NCBI GenBank assembly: GCA_030549795.1
Contig: JAUQQO010000010.1
Span: forward strand, 186,001 to 250,000
DNA from: Pseudomonadota bacterium
GTDB lineage: Bacteria > Pseudomonadota > Alphaproteobacteria > Geminicoccales > Geminicoccaceae
Direction: 5' to 3'
Length of the DNA: 64,000 nucleotides
Shown here: positions 1-9,623 of the stretch, piece by piece
Layout of the letters: every line of letters starts with the position of its first letter
Position numbering within the stretch: the stretch's first letter is position 1
The notes under the pieces: model-generated
What the model was told of the DNA's origin: nothing
Database searches by the model: none
The model's input: only the letters and a program-made list of their open reading frames with translations
Position numbers and translations under genes: made by a program

Positions 1-443
1 TGCCGCTCGTGACCAAGCTCGCCCGCGAGCGCGCGAGCGCAGAGGCCATGCGTGGTCTTGCGACCCTGCTCAAAGGCGGACTGGATCTCGCCTCGGCGCT
101 CCCCCTCGTGCGCGAGCTGGTCAGCAACCGCGCCGTGCGGGCCGCCTTGGAGGAGACCATGCGCGCGGTCCGCGAGGGTCGGCCGCTGTGGCGCGCACTC
201 AGCGAAGCGGACGTGCTCGCACCGCTCGCGGTGCGCTTGCTGCGCGTGGGCGAAGAGAGCGGCCGGCTCGCCGAGGTCGCCGAATATCTGGCCGAGGCGT
301 TCGAGGAGCGGGTCGCGAGCCGGCTCGCCCGCCTCGTTGCGCTCGTCGAGCCCTTGGTGATCGTGACGCTCGGCTTGCTCGTGGGTGGGATCGTGGTCTC
401 CATCCTTTCCGCGGTGATCGCGGTCAACGATCTCGCCTTTTAA
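1..443 (+). CDS. GspF-family inner-membrane protein, C-terminal part (5' end outside window)
   Basis: This reading frame is already open at the first base, so only the last ~147 codons are present. The visible part has the C-terminal T2SSF domain pattern: an amphipathic helical region with a conserved EESGRL stretch, an EAFEERV segment, and one long hydrophobic helix (LVIVTLGLLVGGIVVSIL) near the end. Proteins of this family form the inner-membrane platform of type II secretion or type IV pilus systems. Which of the two cannot be decided without the upstream neighbours. The stop lies 20 nt inside the convergent ATPase gene, so the two 3' ends overlap. Confidence 0.8.
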   Translation, partial: PLVTKLARERASAEAMRGLATLLKGGLDLASALPLVRELVSNRAVRAALEETMRAVREGRPLWRALSEADVLAPLAVRLLRVGEESGRLAEVAEYLAEAFEERVASRLARLVALVEPLVIVTLGLLVGGIVVSILSAVIAVNDLAF

Positions 444-3112
444 TGCGCCGCTGCGGTTCGAGCCGGCGTGAGAGGGCCTTGCGCCCCTCTTCGGCGATGA
501 AGAGCAACAACGCACCTATACCGGCAACGATCCAGGCAAGGCCTGGGGGTGGGCTAGTGCCGAAGAGGAGCTGCCCCAAAGGGGTGTAGAGGATCGCGAA
601 CAAGAGCAAGGCTTCGGAAGCAAGTGCCGGGAGGATCAAGGGGTTGCGCGGCAGTTCGCGGGCGAAGGGAAAAATGCGCTCGTGGCGACAGACGAGGAGA
701 TTGGCCATCTGCGCGAGCACGATGCCGGTGAAGGTCGCACTCGTCGCCTGCAACCACAGAGGATCGAAAAAAGAGCGCATCGCCCCAGTGCCATCCGCCC
801 AGCTTTAGTACCGAAGCGTAAGCGCAAAGAGAGCCCACACTCTCGAGTAGCCCAAGCCAAGCATAGGCCCGCACAATAAGGCCGAGATCAACGAGCCGGG
901 CATCGCGCCCCCGGGGAGGCTCATCCATCGCATCCGGTGCCGGCGGTTCGGCGCCCAAAGCAAGGGCGGGCAAGAGATCGGTGCCGAGATCGACAGCAAG
1001 GATTTGTGCCACGGTCAACGGCAAGGGCAGACCGAACAGCGCGAAGAGAAGAAAGGGCACGAGTTCGGGGACGTTAGAGGCGAGGATGTAGGTCAAGAAG
1101 CGGCGGACGTTGGCGAACACCGCCCGGCCCTCGGCGACAGCGGCCACGATGGCGGCGAAATCGTCGTCAACCAGGACGATGTCGGCCGCTTCGCGGGCGA
1201 CGTCGCTTCCCGAGCGGCCCATCGCCACCCCGATGTCACCCCGCTTTAAAGCCGGCGCGTCGTTGACGCCGTCGCCCGTCACCGCCACGACCTCGCCACG
1301 CGCCTGCAAGGCCCGAACCAACCTGAGCTTGTGATCGGCGGCCAAGCGCGCGAAGAGGATCTCCTCGGCATCAAGGGCGAGTTGCAGCTGGGCGTTGGAC
1401 AAGCGCGCGAGCCGATCACCGGTGATCACGCGCGGTCGTTCGCTTTTCACGAGGCCGATGCGGCGCGCGAGCGCTAACGCGGTCAACGGATGATCGCCGG
1501 TGGCCACGATCACCCGGATACCGGCTCGGCGCGCCGCCGCCACCGCCTCGGCGGCCCCCGGGCGGGGTGGATCCTCAAGCCCGAGAAAACCCAAAAAGAC
1601 GAGCGCGCTTTCGTCCTCGGGTGTCTCCCCCGCCTTTAAAGCCCGGAAGGCGAGGGCGAGAAGACGATAGCCGCGCTCGGCCAAGGCCGAGGCTTGAGCG
1701 AGCAGGTGCTCGCGGTCGGCGGGGGCGAGCGGCTGGGCGCCGTCCCTCGACGCGCGGTGGGTACAGCGCGGCAGCACCGTCTCAGGAGCGCCCTTGCAAA
1801 AGAGCAACCGCTGCCCGCCCACCGCATGGATCGTGCCCATGCGCTTGCGGTCGGCATCGAAGGGGATTGTGCCCTCAACGGGAAGCGGGAGGATGCCATG
1901 GTCGCGGGCGGCGCTGACGAGCGCACGCTCCATGGGATCGCCGACGAACCCGTTCGGAGCTGCGATGAGCCCGTGGCAGGAGGCGGGGACTTCGAGAAGA
2001 CGCCTGTGCACGGGATCATCCGGCGTTAGGTCTGCGATCGGCACCGCTCGCGCGGCACCGGCCGGCAGCGCGATGCGGAGGGCCATTTCGCCCGTGGTGA
2101 GCGTGCCGGTCTTGTCGGTGACGATCACGCTCGCAGCGCCGAGGGTTTCGATCGCCGCCAGATGGCGCACGAGCACGCCGCGGCGGGCGAGCCTTTGCGC
2201 GGCCATGGCGAGCGCCAGGGTGACCGTGGGAAGGAGGCCTTCGGGAACGTTGGCGACGATCACACCGAGCGCGAACACGGCGGCAGCGAACGGCGTGAGC
2301 CCGACCCCTAGGCCCACGAGCAGAAAGATCGCGCCTAAGGCGAAGGCGAGGACGGCGATCCATCGGCTCACGCGCGCGATCTCGGCAAGAAAGAGCGAGC
2401 GCGGTTCGGGTTCGGCCTGCACGAGCGCGGCGATGCGGCCGAACTCGGTGTGTTGGCCGGTGGCGAAGACCACCGCGCGGCCCTCGCCGGCGACCACGGT
2501 GGTGCCGGCGAGCACGAGATTGGGCGCTTCAAGCGGAGTGGTGACCGCCGCCGGCGCAGCCGAGCGGGCGCGCGGCCGTGCTTCTCCCGTAAGCGTGGCA
2601 AGGTCGACACGCAGCCCATGCGCGACCACGAGCCGCGCATCGGCCGGCACAAGATCCCCCGCCTCGAGCAGGATTACGTCCCCGGGCACGATCGCCTCGA
2701 CCGCGATGTCCTCGAGCTGACCGGCGCGCAGCACGCGCGCTTTGGCCGGCAACAGCCGCGCGAGCGCCGCCAGCATCCGCTCGGCACGGTATTCTTGCGC
2801 AAAGGCGAAGATGCCGTTGATGAGGACCACGAGGACGATGGCGATGGTGAGCTTGTCCAACCCCGCTTGGGGATCGAAGCGGTGGCCGATCCACGCGAGG
2901 AGCGCAGCACCCCACAAGAGCAGCGCGAAGAAGTGGGTGAAGGTGGCGAGCAAGCGCGGGAGGAGCGGCGCACGGGCGCGCTCCTGCAACCGGTTGGGCC
3001 CGAAATGCGACAGCCGACGCGCCGCTTCCGCTGGATCAAGCCCCTCGGGCGACGAACCGAGGCTCGCGAAGACCTCTTCGACTTCTTGTGTGATGAGCGT
3101 CGCAAGCTCCAC
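424..3112 (-). pseudogene. P-type cation-transporting ATPase with 3' frameshift
   Basis: The protein has the full P2-type ATPase layout: an N-terminal cation-ATPase domain, actuator region with LTGEA (usual motif TGES), a PEGLLP membrane motif, the phosphorylation loop DKTGTLT, an ATP-binding KGAPE segment and the hinge motif GDGVNDAPAL. The PEGLLP-to-DKTG stretch resembles Na+/K+-ATPase-like (type IIC) bacterial pumps, but ion specificity is not established. The main frame runs from a GTG at 3112 and would stop at 554, but it loses family resemblance at a run of six A (767-772; T6 on the coding strand). Removing one T restores a typical C-terminus (FFDPLWLQATSATFTG...) that ends at 424. The break is therefore a single-base homopolymer insertion, either a sequencing error or a real lesion removing the last membrane helices. 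The sulfide-dehydrogenase-like gene upstream on the same strand is only 78 nt away. Confidence 0.85.
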
Positions 3113-3190
3113 GACCGCACCGTCCGCCAGGACTCGCGCCGAGCGCGTTGTAGCGAACGGGGCTGCGGTCAGGCGAGCGCGTGCGGGGCG

Positions 3191-4441
3191 TCAGCCGAGC
3201 ATGCTGCGCCACATCGAGCGACCCCAGTTCATCGCCGCTTCGCTCGATTCGCGCGACGGCGCCGGGTCGACATGGAAGCGTGATTTGGCCCCTTCGCCCG
3301 GGACGAAGCTCGATTCGACCGAGATCATGATCGCGCGGTCGTGGGTGACGGCGGCAAAGCAGATCCCAGCCGGCAGCTCGCTTCCTCCCGCTGCCACCTG
3401 CTCGCCCGCGAGCGCGCGCTTGATCGCCTGAGCGACCACGGCCCCGGCGTTGAACGCGACATGCCCGCTTTTGGGCAAAGGCGTGCCGGCGGCATCGCCT
3501 ATGATCCAGATGCGCTCGTCCGCCTGGGCGCGGAAGTCGGGTAAGCGCACCGCCGCCCAGCGCTCGGCAAGACCCGCCTGCCGCAACAGCCCAGGAGCGC
3601 GCATGGGCGGGATCACGTTGGCGAAGGAGAAGGGAACATCGGCCACGCCGCAATCGAGCGTTCCTTTCGCCAAATCGACAGCCTTTACTTCGTGATCGGG
3701 CAGATATTCGATGAGCTCGCCGTAGTTTGTGCGCATGGCTTCGAGAATCGGCTTGGCGATGGGCGGTGGCAGCGGCTGCGGATTGGCGTCGACGATCACC
3801 ACCTTGCCCTTACTACCACGCTTGCGCAGCTGTTCGGCCACAAGACAAGCGCGCTCATACGGTGCGGGCGGGCAGCGGTAGGGCGGCTTGGGTACGGCAA
3901 TCGCAAAGGTGCCGCCCTCGCTTAAGAAGCGCTCGACGAGGGCCTTGACGGCGTGCTGCTCGAAAGGCCGAAAGCCGACCGGCAGCCGATCGCGCGCTTC
4001 GGCGAAGCCAGCGATCGCGTCCTCCGCATACTCGATCCCCGGTGCGAGCACGAGGAAATCGTAAGGCAAACGCGTGCTCTTGGTGACCACCTCGCGCCGG
4101 TCGCGCTCGATGGCGATGACGGGTTCTTGGATCCGGCGCACGCCCAGCGCGTCGATCGCGGCATAGGAATGCTCGAACTCCGAGAAGGGGCGCGTGCCCA
4201 CGATGTAATGGATACTCAACGGGCAAGAGACGAAGGCTGAGTTGGGCTCTACGAGCGTGAGCTCGATGCCGGGTGTACCTGCGAGCGCGCGCACCACGCC
4301 GAGGCCACCCCAGCCGCCTCCCACCACGACCACCCGCGCCGTAGCACCCCGGGCGAGGCGCGGCGCGGCGAGCGAAGCCAAGGCAGCTGCGGAGGTCGCG
4401 AGCAGCGAGCGGCGGTTGAACTGCAGTGAGCAGCGCATCAC
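3191..4441 (-). CDS. Flavocytochrome c sulfide dehydrogenase-like flavoprotein (FccB/SoxF type)
   Basis: A 416-residue FAD-dependent oxidoreductase. It starts with a Tat-like signal (NRRSLL followed by an Ala-rich hydrophobic stretch and ARG-A), then the FAD-binding VVGGGWGGLG at residues ~39-48. The family's redox-active cysteines appear to be present: C190 in PPYRCPPAPYERA and C361 in AGICFAAV. The C-terminal IIGDAA motif is the second FAD contact. Known relatives oxidise sulfide in the periplasm and pass electrons to a cytochrome c subunit. No such cytochrome gene is adjacent here, so the partner is unknown. A GGGAGG ribosome site lies 7 nt before GTG 4441; ATG 4438 is an alternative start. 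The ATPase gene follows on the same strand. Confidence 0.8.
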   Translation of the reverse strand: MMRCSLQFNRRSLLATSAAALASLAAPRLARGATARVVVVGGGWGGLGVVRALAGTPGIELTLVEPNSAFVSCPLSIHYIVGTRPFSEFEHSYAAIDALGVRRIQEPVIAIERDRREVVTKSTRLPYDFLVLAPGIEYAEDAIAGFAEARDRLPVGFRPFEQHAVKALVERFLSEGGTFAIAVPKPPYRCPPAPYERACLVAEQLRKRGSKGKVVIVDANPQPLPPPIAKPILEAMRTNYGELIEYLPDHEVKAVDLAKGTLDCGVADVPFSFANVIPPMRAPGLLRQAGLAERWAAVRLPDFRAQADERIWIIGDAAGTPLPKSGHVAFNAGAVVAQAIKRALAGEQVAAGGSELPAGICFAAVTHDRAIMISVESSFVPGEGAKSRFHVDPAPSRESSEAAMNWGRSMWRSMLG

Positions 4442-4762
4442 GGTTCAGCCTCCCTCAAAACCGATTGGTTGAGCATTTTCTGATGGACCTTGCCACCCTT
4501 CGTCAAGGAGATGGCGAAACAATAATTTACATGTTCGCGACGTATATTTTTAGAAATTGACAGATCGCGTCGTACAAACCATGGTCCGACCCCGCGTCGG
4601 TGCGCGCACGGTTCACGGAAGCGTCGGACGCCCGCCCAGATGTCCGACCTTAAGCCTTGCTCTGCGCCTGCTGCGATGCCGCAAGCGCACGGGCAACGCC
4701 GAAGCCCCGCCCACCGACGCCAAGCGATCCGGGTTCGTCCCGGTTTGCGATCGGAGGTCGGC
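4442..4762. promoter_or_regulatory. Divergent intergenic region with weak sigma70-like promoters
   Basis: These 321 bases separate the divergently transcribed flavoprotein gene and the SsuA-type gene. Bases ~4500-4560 are clearly AT-richer than the surroundings. A rightward candidate is TTGACA (4557-4562) with CATGGT 17 nt later. A leftward candidate is TTGTAC (4577-4572) with TCTAAA 17 nt later. Both -10 boxes are poor matches. No convincing open frame or RNA gene was seen. Confidence 0.35.
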
Positions 4763-5740
4763 ATGCGTCGTTCTCGACGTTCGTTTCTCGGCACGGCAAC
4801 CCTATTGCCCCTCTTGGCCTCGATCGGCAGGGCTCGCGCTGCCCTTCCACGCGATCTCGTGCTCGATTGGGCAACCTACAATCCGGTCAGTCTCCTGCTC
4901 AAGGAGAAGGGCTGGGTCGAAGAGGAGCTGAGCCGCGAAGGTATACGCGTCCATTGGGTGCAGTCGCTCGGCTCGAACAAGGCTCTCGAGTTCTTGAATG
5001 CGGGTTCGCTCCACTTCGGCTCCACCGCCGGCTCGGCAGCACTCTTGGGTCGCTTGAACGGCAATCCCATCAAGACCGTCTATGTCTTTTCCAAGCCGGA
5101 ATGGACGGCTCTGGTCACCCGGCCCGATACCGGCATCCGCTCCGTCCCCGATTTGCGCGGCCGACGCGTCGCCGCGACCAAGGGGACCGATCCCTTCGTC
5201 TTCCTCTTGCGGGCGCTCGACCGCCACGGGCTCGGGCTTAAGGACGTGCAGCTCGTGCTCTTGCAACACGACCAGGGCAAAGCCGCACTCGAGCGCGGCG
5301 ATGTCGATGCCTGGGCGGGGCTCGATCCGATGATGGCACAACTCGAGCTCGAGCGCGGGGCACGCCTGTTCTACCGCGACCCCGAGGCCAACAGTTATGG
5401 CGTGCTCAACGCGCCCGAGGCGCTGATCGACCGCCATCCCGAGCTGGTCGCGCGCATCATCGCCCTCTACGAACGCGGCCGCCGCTACGCGCTCGCCCAC
5501 CCCGAGGAGCTGCGCGCGTTGCTCGCGAAAGCGGTGCGGATCCCCGAAGCCGTGGCCGCCCGCCAGCTCGAGCGGACCGATCTCTCCGACCCGCGGGTGG
5601 GCGACGCCCAAGAGGCTTCGATCGCGGCTGCCGGCCGTGCCCTGCAGACAGCCGGCCTCATCAAGCCCGATGCCGACATCGAGGCGGCAACCCGCGCGCT
5701 CCTCGAGCGTCGCTTCACCGCCGCGCTGGCCCTTAAATGA
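4763..5740 (+). CDS. ABC transporter substrate-binding protein, SsuA/NitT/TauT type
   Basis: A 325-residue periplasmic solute-binding protein. The ATG at 4763 is chosen because a GGAGG lies 5 nt before it and a Tat/Sec-type signal (RRSRRSFLG, hydrophobic core, ARA-A near residue 26) follows at once. Upstream in-frame codons give no signal peptide. The mature part has the NMT1/SsuA pattern: a domain starting LVLDWATYNPVSLL, a GSNKALEFL segment, and the hinge-like DLRGRRVAATKGT near residue 130. The family delivers aliphatic sulfonates, taurine, nitrate or similar small ligands. Ligand choice cannot be read from sequence, though the sulfide-oxidase-like neighbour makes a sulfur compound plausible (inference). 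First gene of a three-gene operon. Confidence 0.85.
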   Translation: MRRSRRSFLGTATLLPLLASIGRARAALPRDLVLDWATYNPVSLLLKEKGWVEEELSREGIRVHWVQSLGSNKALEFLNAGSLHFGSTAGSAALLGRLNGNPIKTVYVFSKPEWTALVTRPDTGIRSVPDLRGRRVAATKGTDPFVFLLRALDRHGLGLKDVQLVLLQHDQGKAALERGDVDAWAGLDPMMAQLELERGARLFYRDPEANSYGVLNAPEALIDRHPELVARIIALYERGRRYALAHPEELRALLAKAVRIPEAVAARQLERTDLSDPRVGDAQEASIAAAGRALQTAGLIKPDADIEAATRALLERRFTAALALK

Positions 5741-6570
5741 TGCCAAGCGCAGTCGAGACCTCGTTGGCGGCGCGCGCGGCTGCGCTCCGAGCCGCGTCCC
5801 CGCTTAAGCTCCCGCCGGCCCTTTTCGGGTTCTTGTTGCCCGCGAGCCTCGCACTCAGCTGGGAACTCGCAGCTTTTGAGGGCTGGATCACGCTGCGGCT
5901 GCTCCCTCCTCCCTCGGCCGTTGCCGCGACGCTCGCCGAGCTCGCCCAGTCGGGCGAGCTCACGCGCCACCTTAGGGCTACGCTTTTCCGCGTCGGGTCC
6001 GGCTTTGTGCTCGGCGTTGCCGTTGCGAGCGTGCTCGCCGCTCTAACCGGCACCGTCGAGCTCCTGCGCCGGCTTCTCGATCCCTCTATCCAAGCCCTGC
6101 GGGCGATCCCATCGATCGCCTGGGTGCCGCTCTTCGTCCTCTGGTTCGGGATTTTCGAAACGCCCAAGATCCTCTTGATCGCCCTCGGTGCCTTCTTCCC
6201 GACCTATCTCGGGCTCGAAAGCGGCATTCGCGCAGTCGATCGCAAGCTCGTCGAGGTCGGCCGCATCTACCATCTCGGCCGAGTCGGGATCGTGCTGCGC
6301 ATCCTTGTGCCCGCGGCGCTACCCTCTTGGCTCACCGGCATCCGCGGCGGCCTCGGCCTTGCCTGGATGTTCGTGATCGCAGCCGAACTCATGGGGGCTT
6401 CCGAAGGCCTCGGCTATTTGCTGATCGACGGACAGATGAGCGGCAATGCCGCCATCATCCTTGGCGCCCTGTTCCTGTTCGCGCTTTTAGGAAAGCTCAC
6501 CGACGCGCTGCTCGTGATCGTGATCCGGCGGGCGACAGCCTGGCAGGATTCCTTTGTACGCGGAGCTTAA
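5737..6570 (+). CDS. ABC transporter permease, SsuC/NitT/TauT type
   Basis: A 277-residue inner-membrane permease with about six hydrophobic segments. The binding-protein-dependent transport signature lies near residues 175-205 (GRIYHLGRVG followed by VPAALPSWLTGIRGGLGLAW), the loop that docks with the ATPase subunit. It begins with ATG overlapping the stop of the substrate-binding gene (ATGA, 4 nt), so the two are translationally coupled. A second ATG follows directly. It is the membrane channel of the three-part importer. Confidence 0.88.
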   Translation: MMPSAVETSLAARAAALRAASPLKLPPALFGFLLPASLALSWELAAFEGWITLRLLPPPSAVAATLAELAQSGELTRHLRATLFRVGSGFVLGVAVASVLAALTGTVELLRRLLDPSIQALRAIPSIAWVPLFVLWFGIFETPKILLIALGAFFPTYLGLESGIRAVDRKLVEVGRIYHLGRVGIVLRILVPAALPSWLTGIRGGLGLAWMFVIAAELMGASEGLGYLLIDGQMSGNAAIILGALFLFALLGKLTDALLVIVIRRATAWQDSFVRGA

Positions 6571-6571
6571 G

Positions 6572-7315
6572 GTGCTCGAGATCACGCGCTTGAGCAAACG
6601 GTACGACAACGGAACCGCCGCCCTTGCAGGAATCGATCTCGTCATCGATCCGGGGCGGATCGTGGCGGTGGTCGGGCCCTCGGGCTGCGGCAAGAGCACG
6701 CTCTTGCGGCTTTTGGCTGGGCTCGAGCGGCCGAGCTCCGGCACCATCCGGCTCGACGGCGCGCCGCTCGAGGGTCCCTCGCCCAAGATCGGCGTGGTGT
6801 TCCAAGAACCGCGGCTGATGCCCTGGCTCGACGTCCTCCACAACGTAGCCTTCGGCTTGCCCCGTCGGATGCCGGCCCGCGCGCGAACGGCGATGGCCCT
6901 GCGCGCGATCGCGCGGGTGGGGCTCAGCGGCTTCGAGCGCGCTTTGCCCAAAGAGCTTTCCGGCGGCATGGCCCAGCGCGCCGCGCTCGCCCGCGCGCTC
7001 GTGACGCGCCCGCAGCTGCTCTTGTTGGACGAGCCTTTTAGCGCCCTCGACGCCCGTCTGCGCGCCCGTTTGCACGCTGAAGTGCTGCGCATTTGGGCCG
7101 AGGATCGGCCAACCCTCGTGCTCGTCACCCACGATCTCGACGAAGCCGCGCTCCTGGCCGACCTCATCCTCGTCTTGAGCGGTCCCCCCGGTATTGTGCG
7201 CGCCGTGTACACGAACGACCAGCCGCGGCCGCGCGATCCTCGGTCTCTCTCCTTTCAGATGTTGCGCGCCCGCTTGCTCGAGACGCTCAGCGCTTGTGAG
7301 CATGCTGCCGCGTAA
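6572..7315 (+). CDS. ABC transporter ATP-binding protein, SsuB/NitT/TauT type
   Basis: A 247-residue ATPase with all expected motifs: Walker A GPSGCGKST (~35-43), Q-loop at Q78, signature LSGGM (~129-133), Walker B LLLLDEP and the switch VTHD. The GTG at 6572 is preferred because GGAG lies 6 nt upstream, inside the end of the permease gene; a TTG at 6554 in frame is an alternative. It powers the importer encoded by the two preceding genes, and the short spacing shows a single operon. Confidence 0.88.
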   Translation: MLEITRLSKRYDNGTAALAGIDLVIDPGRIVAVVGPSGCGKSTLLRLLAGLERPSSGTIRLDGAPLEGPSPKIGVVFQEPRLMPWLDVLHNVAFGLPRRMPARARTAMALRAIARVGLSGFERALPKELSGGMAQRAALARALVTRPQLLLLDEPFSALDARLRARLHAEVLRIWAEDRPTLVLVTHDLDEAALLADLILVLSGPPGIVRAVYTNDQPRPRDPRSLSFQMLRARLLETLSACEHAAA

Positions 7316-7330
7316 AAAAGCGAGGTAAAA

Positions 7331-7840
7331 ATGACCGCCGATGAACTCAAAGCCCTGCAGGCACCGCTTAAGGCCCGCTACCGCGAGAATCCCTCGGCCG
7401 CCCTCATCACCTTGCGGGCCGAAGGCGAGCTCGGAGAGGGGCTCGCTTGCCGCGTCGAGACGGCCAAAGGCCTGATCGAGGCGGGCCTGCACCCGGCCAC
7501 GGGCGGCTCGGGCCTTAAGGCCTGCTCGGGCGATATGCTCTTGCAGGCGCTCGCCGCCTGCGCCGGGGTCACCCTTCAGGCGGTGGCGACCGCGCTGAAT
7601 ATCCCCATCCGTTCGGGCCGAGTGCGGGTCGAGGGCGAGCTCGATGTTCGCGGCACGCTCGCTGTGGACAGAGAGGCGCCGGTGGGCTTCCGCGCCGTGC
7701 GGCTGAGTTTCGAGCTCGACACCGATGCCTCGAGCGAGCAGCTCGACCGGCTGCTCACGCTCACCGAGCGCTATTGTGTCGTGCTGCAGAGCCTCAAGGC
7801 GCCCGTGCCCGCACAAGCACGGATCCAGCGGCTGGGTTGA
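7331..7840 (+). CDS. OsmC family protein
   Basis: A 169-residue protein with the OsmC/Ohr fold pattern. The two expected cysteines are there: one in LAACAGVTLQAV (helix after the GDMLLQAL segment, ~residue 77) and one in ERYCVVLQSL near the C-terminus. Such proteins use the cysteine pair to reduce organic hydroperoxides, although many family members are uncharacterised. It follows the ABC operon after 15 nt and has a GAGGT ribosome site, so it may be co-transcribed with the transporter. Confidence 0.85.
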   Translation: MTADELKALQAPLKARYRENPSAALITLRAEGELGEGLACRVETAKGLIEAGLHPATGGSGLKACSGDMLLQALAACAGVTLQAVATALNIPIRSGRVRVEGELDVRGTLAVDREAPVGFRAVRLSFELDTDASSEQLDRLLTLTERYCVVLQSLKAPVPAQARIQRLG

Positions 7841-7902
7841 GCTCTTTTAAAGCCCTCGGTGAGGGGCTAGAGGTCCAACAAAACGACACGGCAGATCCGT
7901 TG

Positions 7903-9159
7903 GTGCGGGTTCGGCTGCTCCTCCTTGTGCTTGTTGGGCTTTCCGGCTGCGCCGCAGCGCCCAAGCCTCCGCCGCGCGATCCCGATCTCGATCTCTGCTC
8001 GACCCGCACCCCCGATGCGGCGGCCGCCGGGGCCGCCTGCAACCGGCTCCTCGACAAGCCTGGGCTGAGCGAGGCGCAGCGGATCGAGGTCTTGCGCACC
8101 CGCGCCGAGCTCGCCCGAAGGCGGGGCGACTTCGCGGCTGCGCGCGCCGACCTCGATGCGCTGTTGCGCCTGCGCGCCGATGATCTGCCGGCGTTGGCGG
8201 CGCGCGCGGGCATCCGCGAGCGGCTGGGCGAGCTCGAGGGCGCGCTCGAGGACCGGCGCGCGGCACTCGCCCGCGATCCCGACAATCCGGCGCTTAAAGG
8301 AGCGCTCGCCCGCACGCTCGTCCGCGCCGGACGGCACCAGGAGGCGATTCCTTTGCTCGATGCCGCCCTCGCCGCCACCCCCGAGGACGTCGACAGCCTG
8401 GCTGCGCGCGGCCGAGCGCGCCTTGCACTCGGTGATGCCGAAAGGGCGGTGCGCGATCTGGACGCCGCTTACGCCCGCGCTCCCGACCGCCTCGACCTCG
8501 CCACCACCCTCGGCCGGGCGCTTACCCGTGCGGGCCAAGCCGAACGCGCGGTGGCGCTGTTCGATACCGTGATCCGCCGCGATCCAGATGCGCGCGATGC
8601 GCGTCTTGCGCGCGGCAACGCGCTCGTGCGCCTCGGGCGGGCCGAAGCTGCGCTCGCCGACTTCGAGGCGGTCCTGCGGGCCGAGCCGAACTCTGTGGAT
8701 GCGCTCTTAGGTCGCGGCCGCGCCCTCAGCGCCAAGGGCGAGCCGCAAGCTGCCATCCAAAGCTACGACCGTGCCCTTGCTCTTGCTCGCGAGCGCGCCG
8801 ATCTCTGGCACTTGCGCGGGCTGGCCTGGATGCGGCTCGAGGAACACGAGCGCGCAATTCGCGATCTGAGCGAAGCGCTTCGGCTCGAGCCTGCGCGTGC
8901 GGAAGCGCGGGCAAGCCGCGGGGTAGCGCGCTTAAAGCGCGGTGACGCGAAGAACGCCTTTTTGGACCTCGATCGGGCGATCCGCGAGGGCGTGCGCGAT
9001 CCCTGGTTCCTGTTCAACCGAGCGCGCGCCCTTGAAGAACTCGGCGAGCTCGAGCGCGCCGAGCGCGAATATGCGCGCCTTTTGGCCAACGAACCCGGCT
9101 ACGAGCTCGCCTTAAAAGCCCTCGAACGGCTGCGCAAACGGCGCGCGGGAGGTATGTGA
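7903..9159 (+). CDS. TPR-repeat lipoprotein
   Basis: About 418 residues. The frame is open further upstream, but a lipoprotein signal (VRVRLLLLVLVGLSGC) starts at GTG 7903 (or TTG 7900), so I place the start there. The lipobox is LSGC. The mature protein consists almost wholly of tandem 34-residue tetratricopeptide repeats with the usual small and aromatic positions, forming a helical binding scaffold. The partner is unknown. It likely sits at a membrane facing the periplasm. The last codons overlap the start of the next gene, so both probably form one unit. Confidence 0.78.
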   Translation: MRVRLLLLVLVGLSGCAAAPKPPPRDPDLDLCSTRTPDAAAAGAACNRLLDKPGLSEAQRIEVLRTRAELARRRGDFAAARADLDALLRLRADDLPALAARAGIRERLGELEGALEDRRAALARDPDNPALKGALARTLVRAGRHQEAIPLLDAALAATPEDVDSLAARGRARLALGDAERAVRDLDAAYARAPDRLDLATTLGRALTRAGQAERAVALFDTVIRRDPDARDARLARGNALVRLGRAEAALADFEAVLRAEPNSVDALLGRGRALSAKGEPQAAIQSYDRALALARERADLWHLRGLAWMRLEEHERAIRDLSEALRLEPARAEARASRGVARLKRGDAKNAFLDLDRAIREGVRDPWFLFNRARALEELGELERAEREYARLLANEPGYELALKALERLRKRRAGGM

Positions 9160-9623
9160 TGGCGAACCGACGCGCGCTTGTCCTGGCCGCCGGCGGTGCT
9201 CTGCTCGCCGCACCGAGCCTCGGTGCCGGCGCGCGGCGCCGGCCGCTCGAGCCGCTTTCGATCCTGACGCAAAAGGGCGTCGAACAGTTCGAGGTCGAGG
9301 TGGTGCGCGAACCGGAGGAGCTCTCGCGCGGGCTCATGTTCCGCCGCGAGCTGCCCGAACGCCAGGGCATGCTGTTCGACTTCGGCTTCGAGCAGCCGGT
9401 TTATTTTTGGATGCGCAACACCTTCATCCCGCTCGATATGCTCTTCATCGGTGCGGACGGCACCATCCGCCACCTGCACGAAAACGCCGTTCCACTTTCC
9501 GAAGAGCCGATCCCTTCGCGCTATCCGGTGCGCGCGGTGCTCGAGATCAACGGCGGGCTTAGCCGCCGGCTCGGGATCCGCCCGGGCGATCGCGTGCGCC
9601 ACCCGATCTTTACGAGGCCTTAG
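9159..9623 (+). CDS. DUF192 family exported protein
   Basis: A 154-residue protein with an N-terminal signal-like stretch (ANRRALVLAAGGALLAAPSLGAGA) followed by a complete DUF192 domain: the FEVEVVREPEELSRGLMFR start, GMLFDF, the hallmark FWMRNTFIPLDMLFI and the RAVLEINGG end. Biochemical function is not known. The ATG at 9159 overlaps the TPR gene stop (TGATG) and has a GGAGGT site; GTG 9156 is also possible. Its 3' end overlaps the convergent MBL gene by 4 nt. Confidence 0.85.
   Translation: MANRRALVLAAGGALLAAPSLGAGARRRPLEPLSILTQKGVEQFEVEVVREPEELSRGLMFRRELPERQGMLFDFGFEQPVYFWMRNTFIPLDMLFIGADGTIRHLHENAVPLSEEPIPSRYPVRAVLEINGGLSRRLGIRPGDRVRHPIFTRP

Noticed and set aside
4438-4794. An open minus-strand frame of 118 codons upstream of the flavoprotein gene, first thought to be its cytochrome c subunit
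   Set aside because: It has no CxxCH heme site, no signal peptide and an irregular composition; the 5' region looks like a shadow of the divergent SsuA frame.
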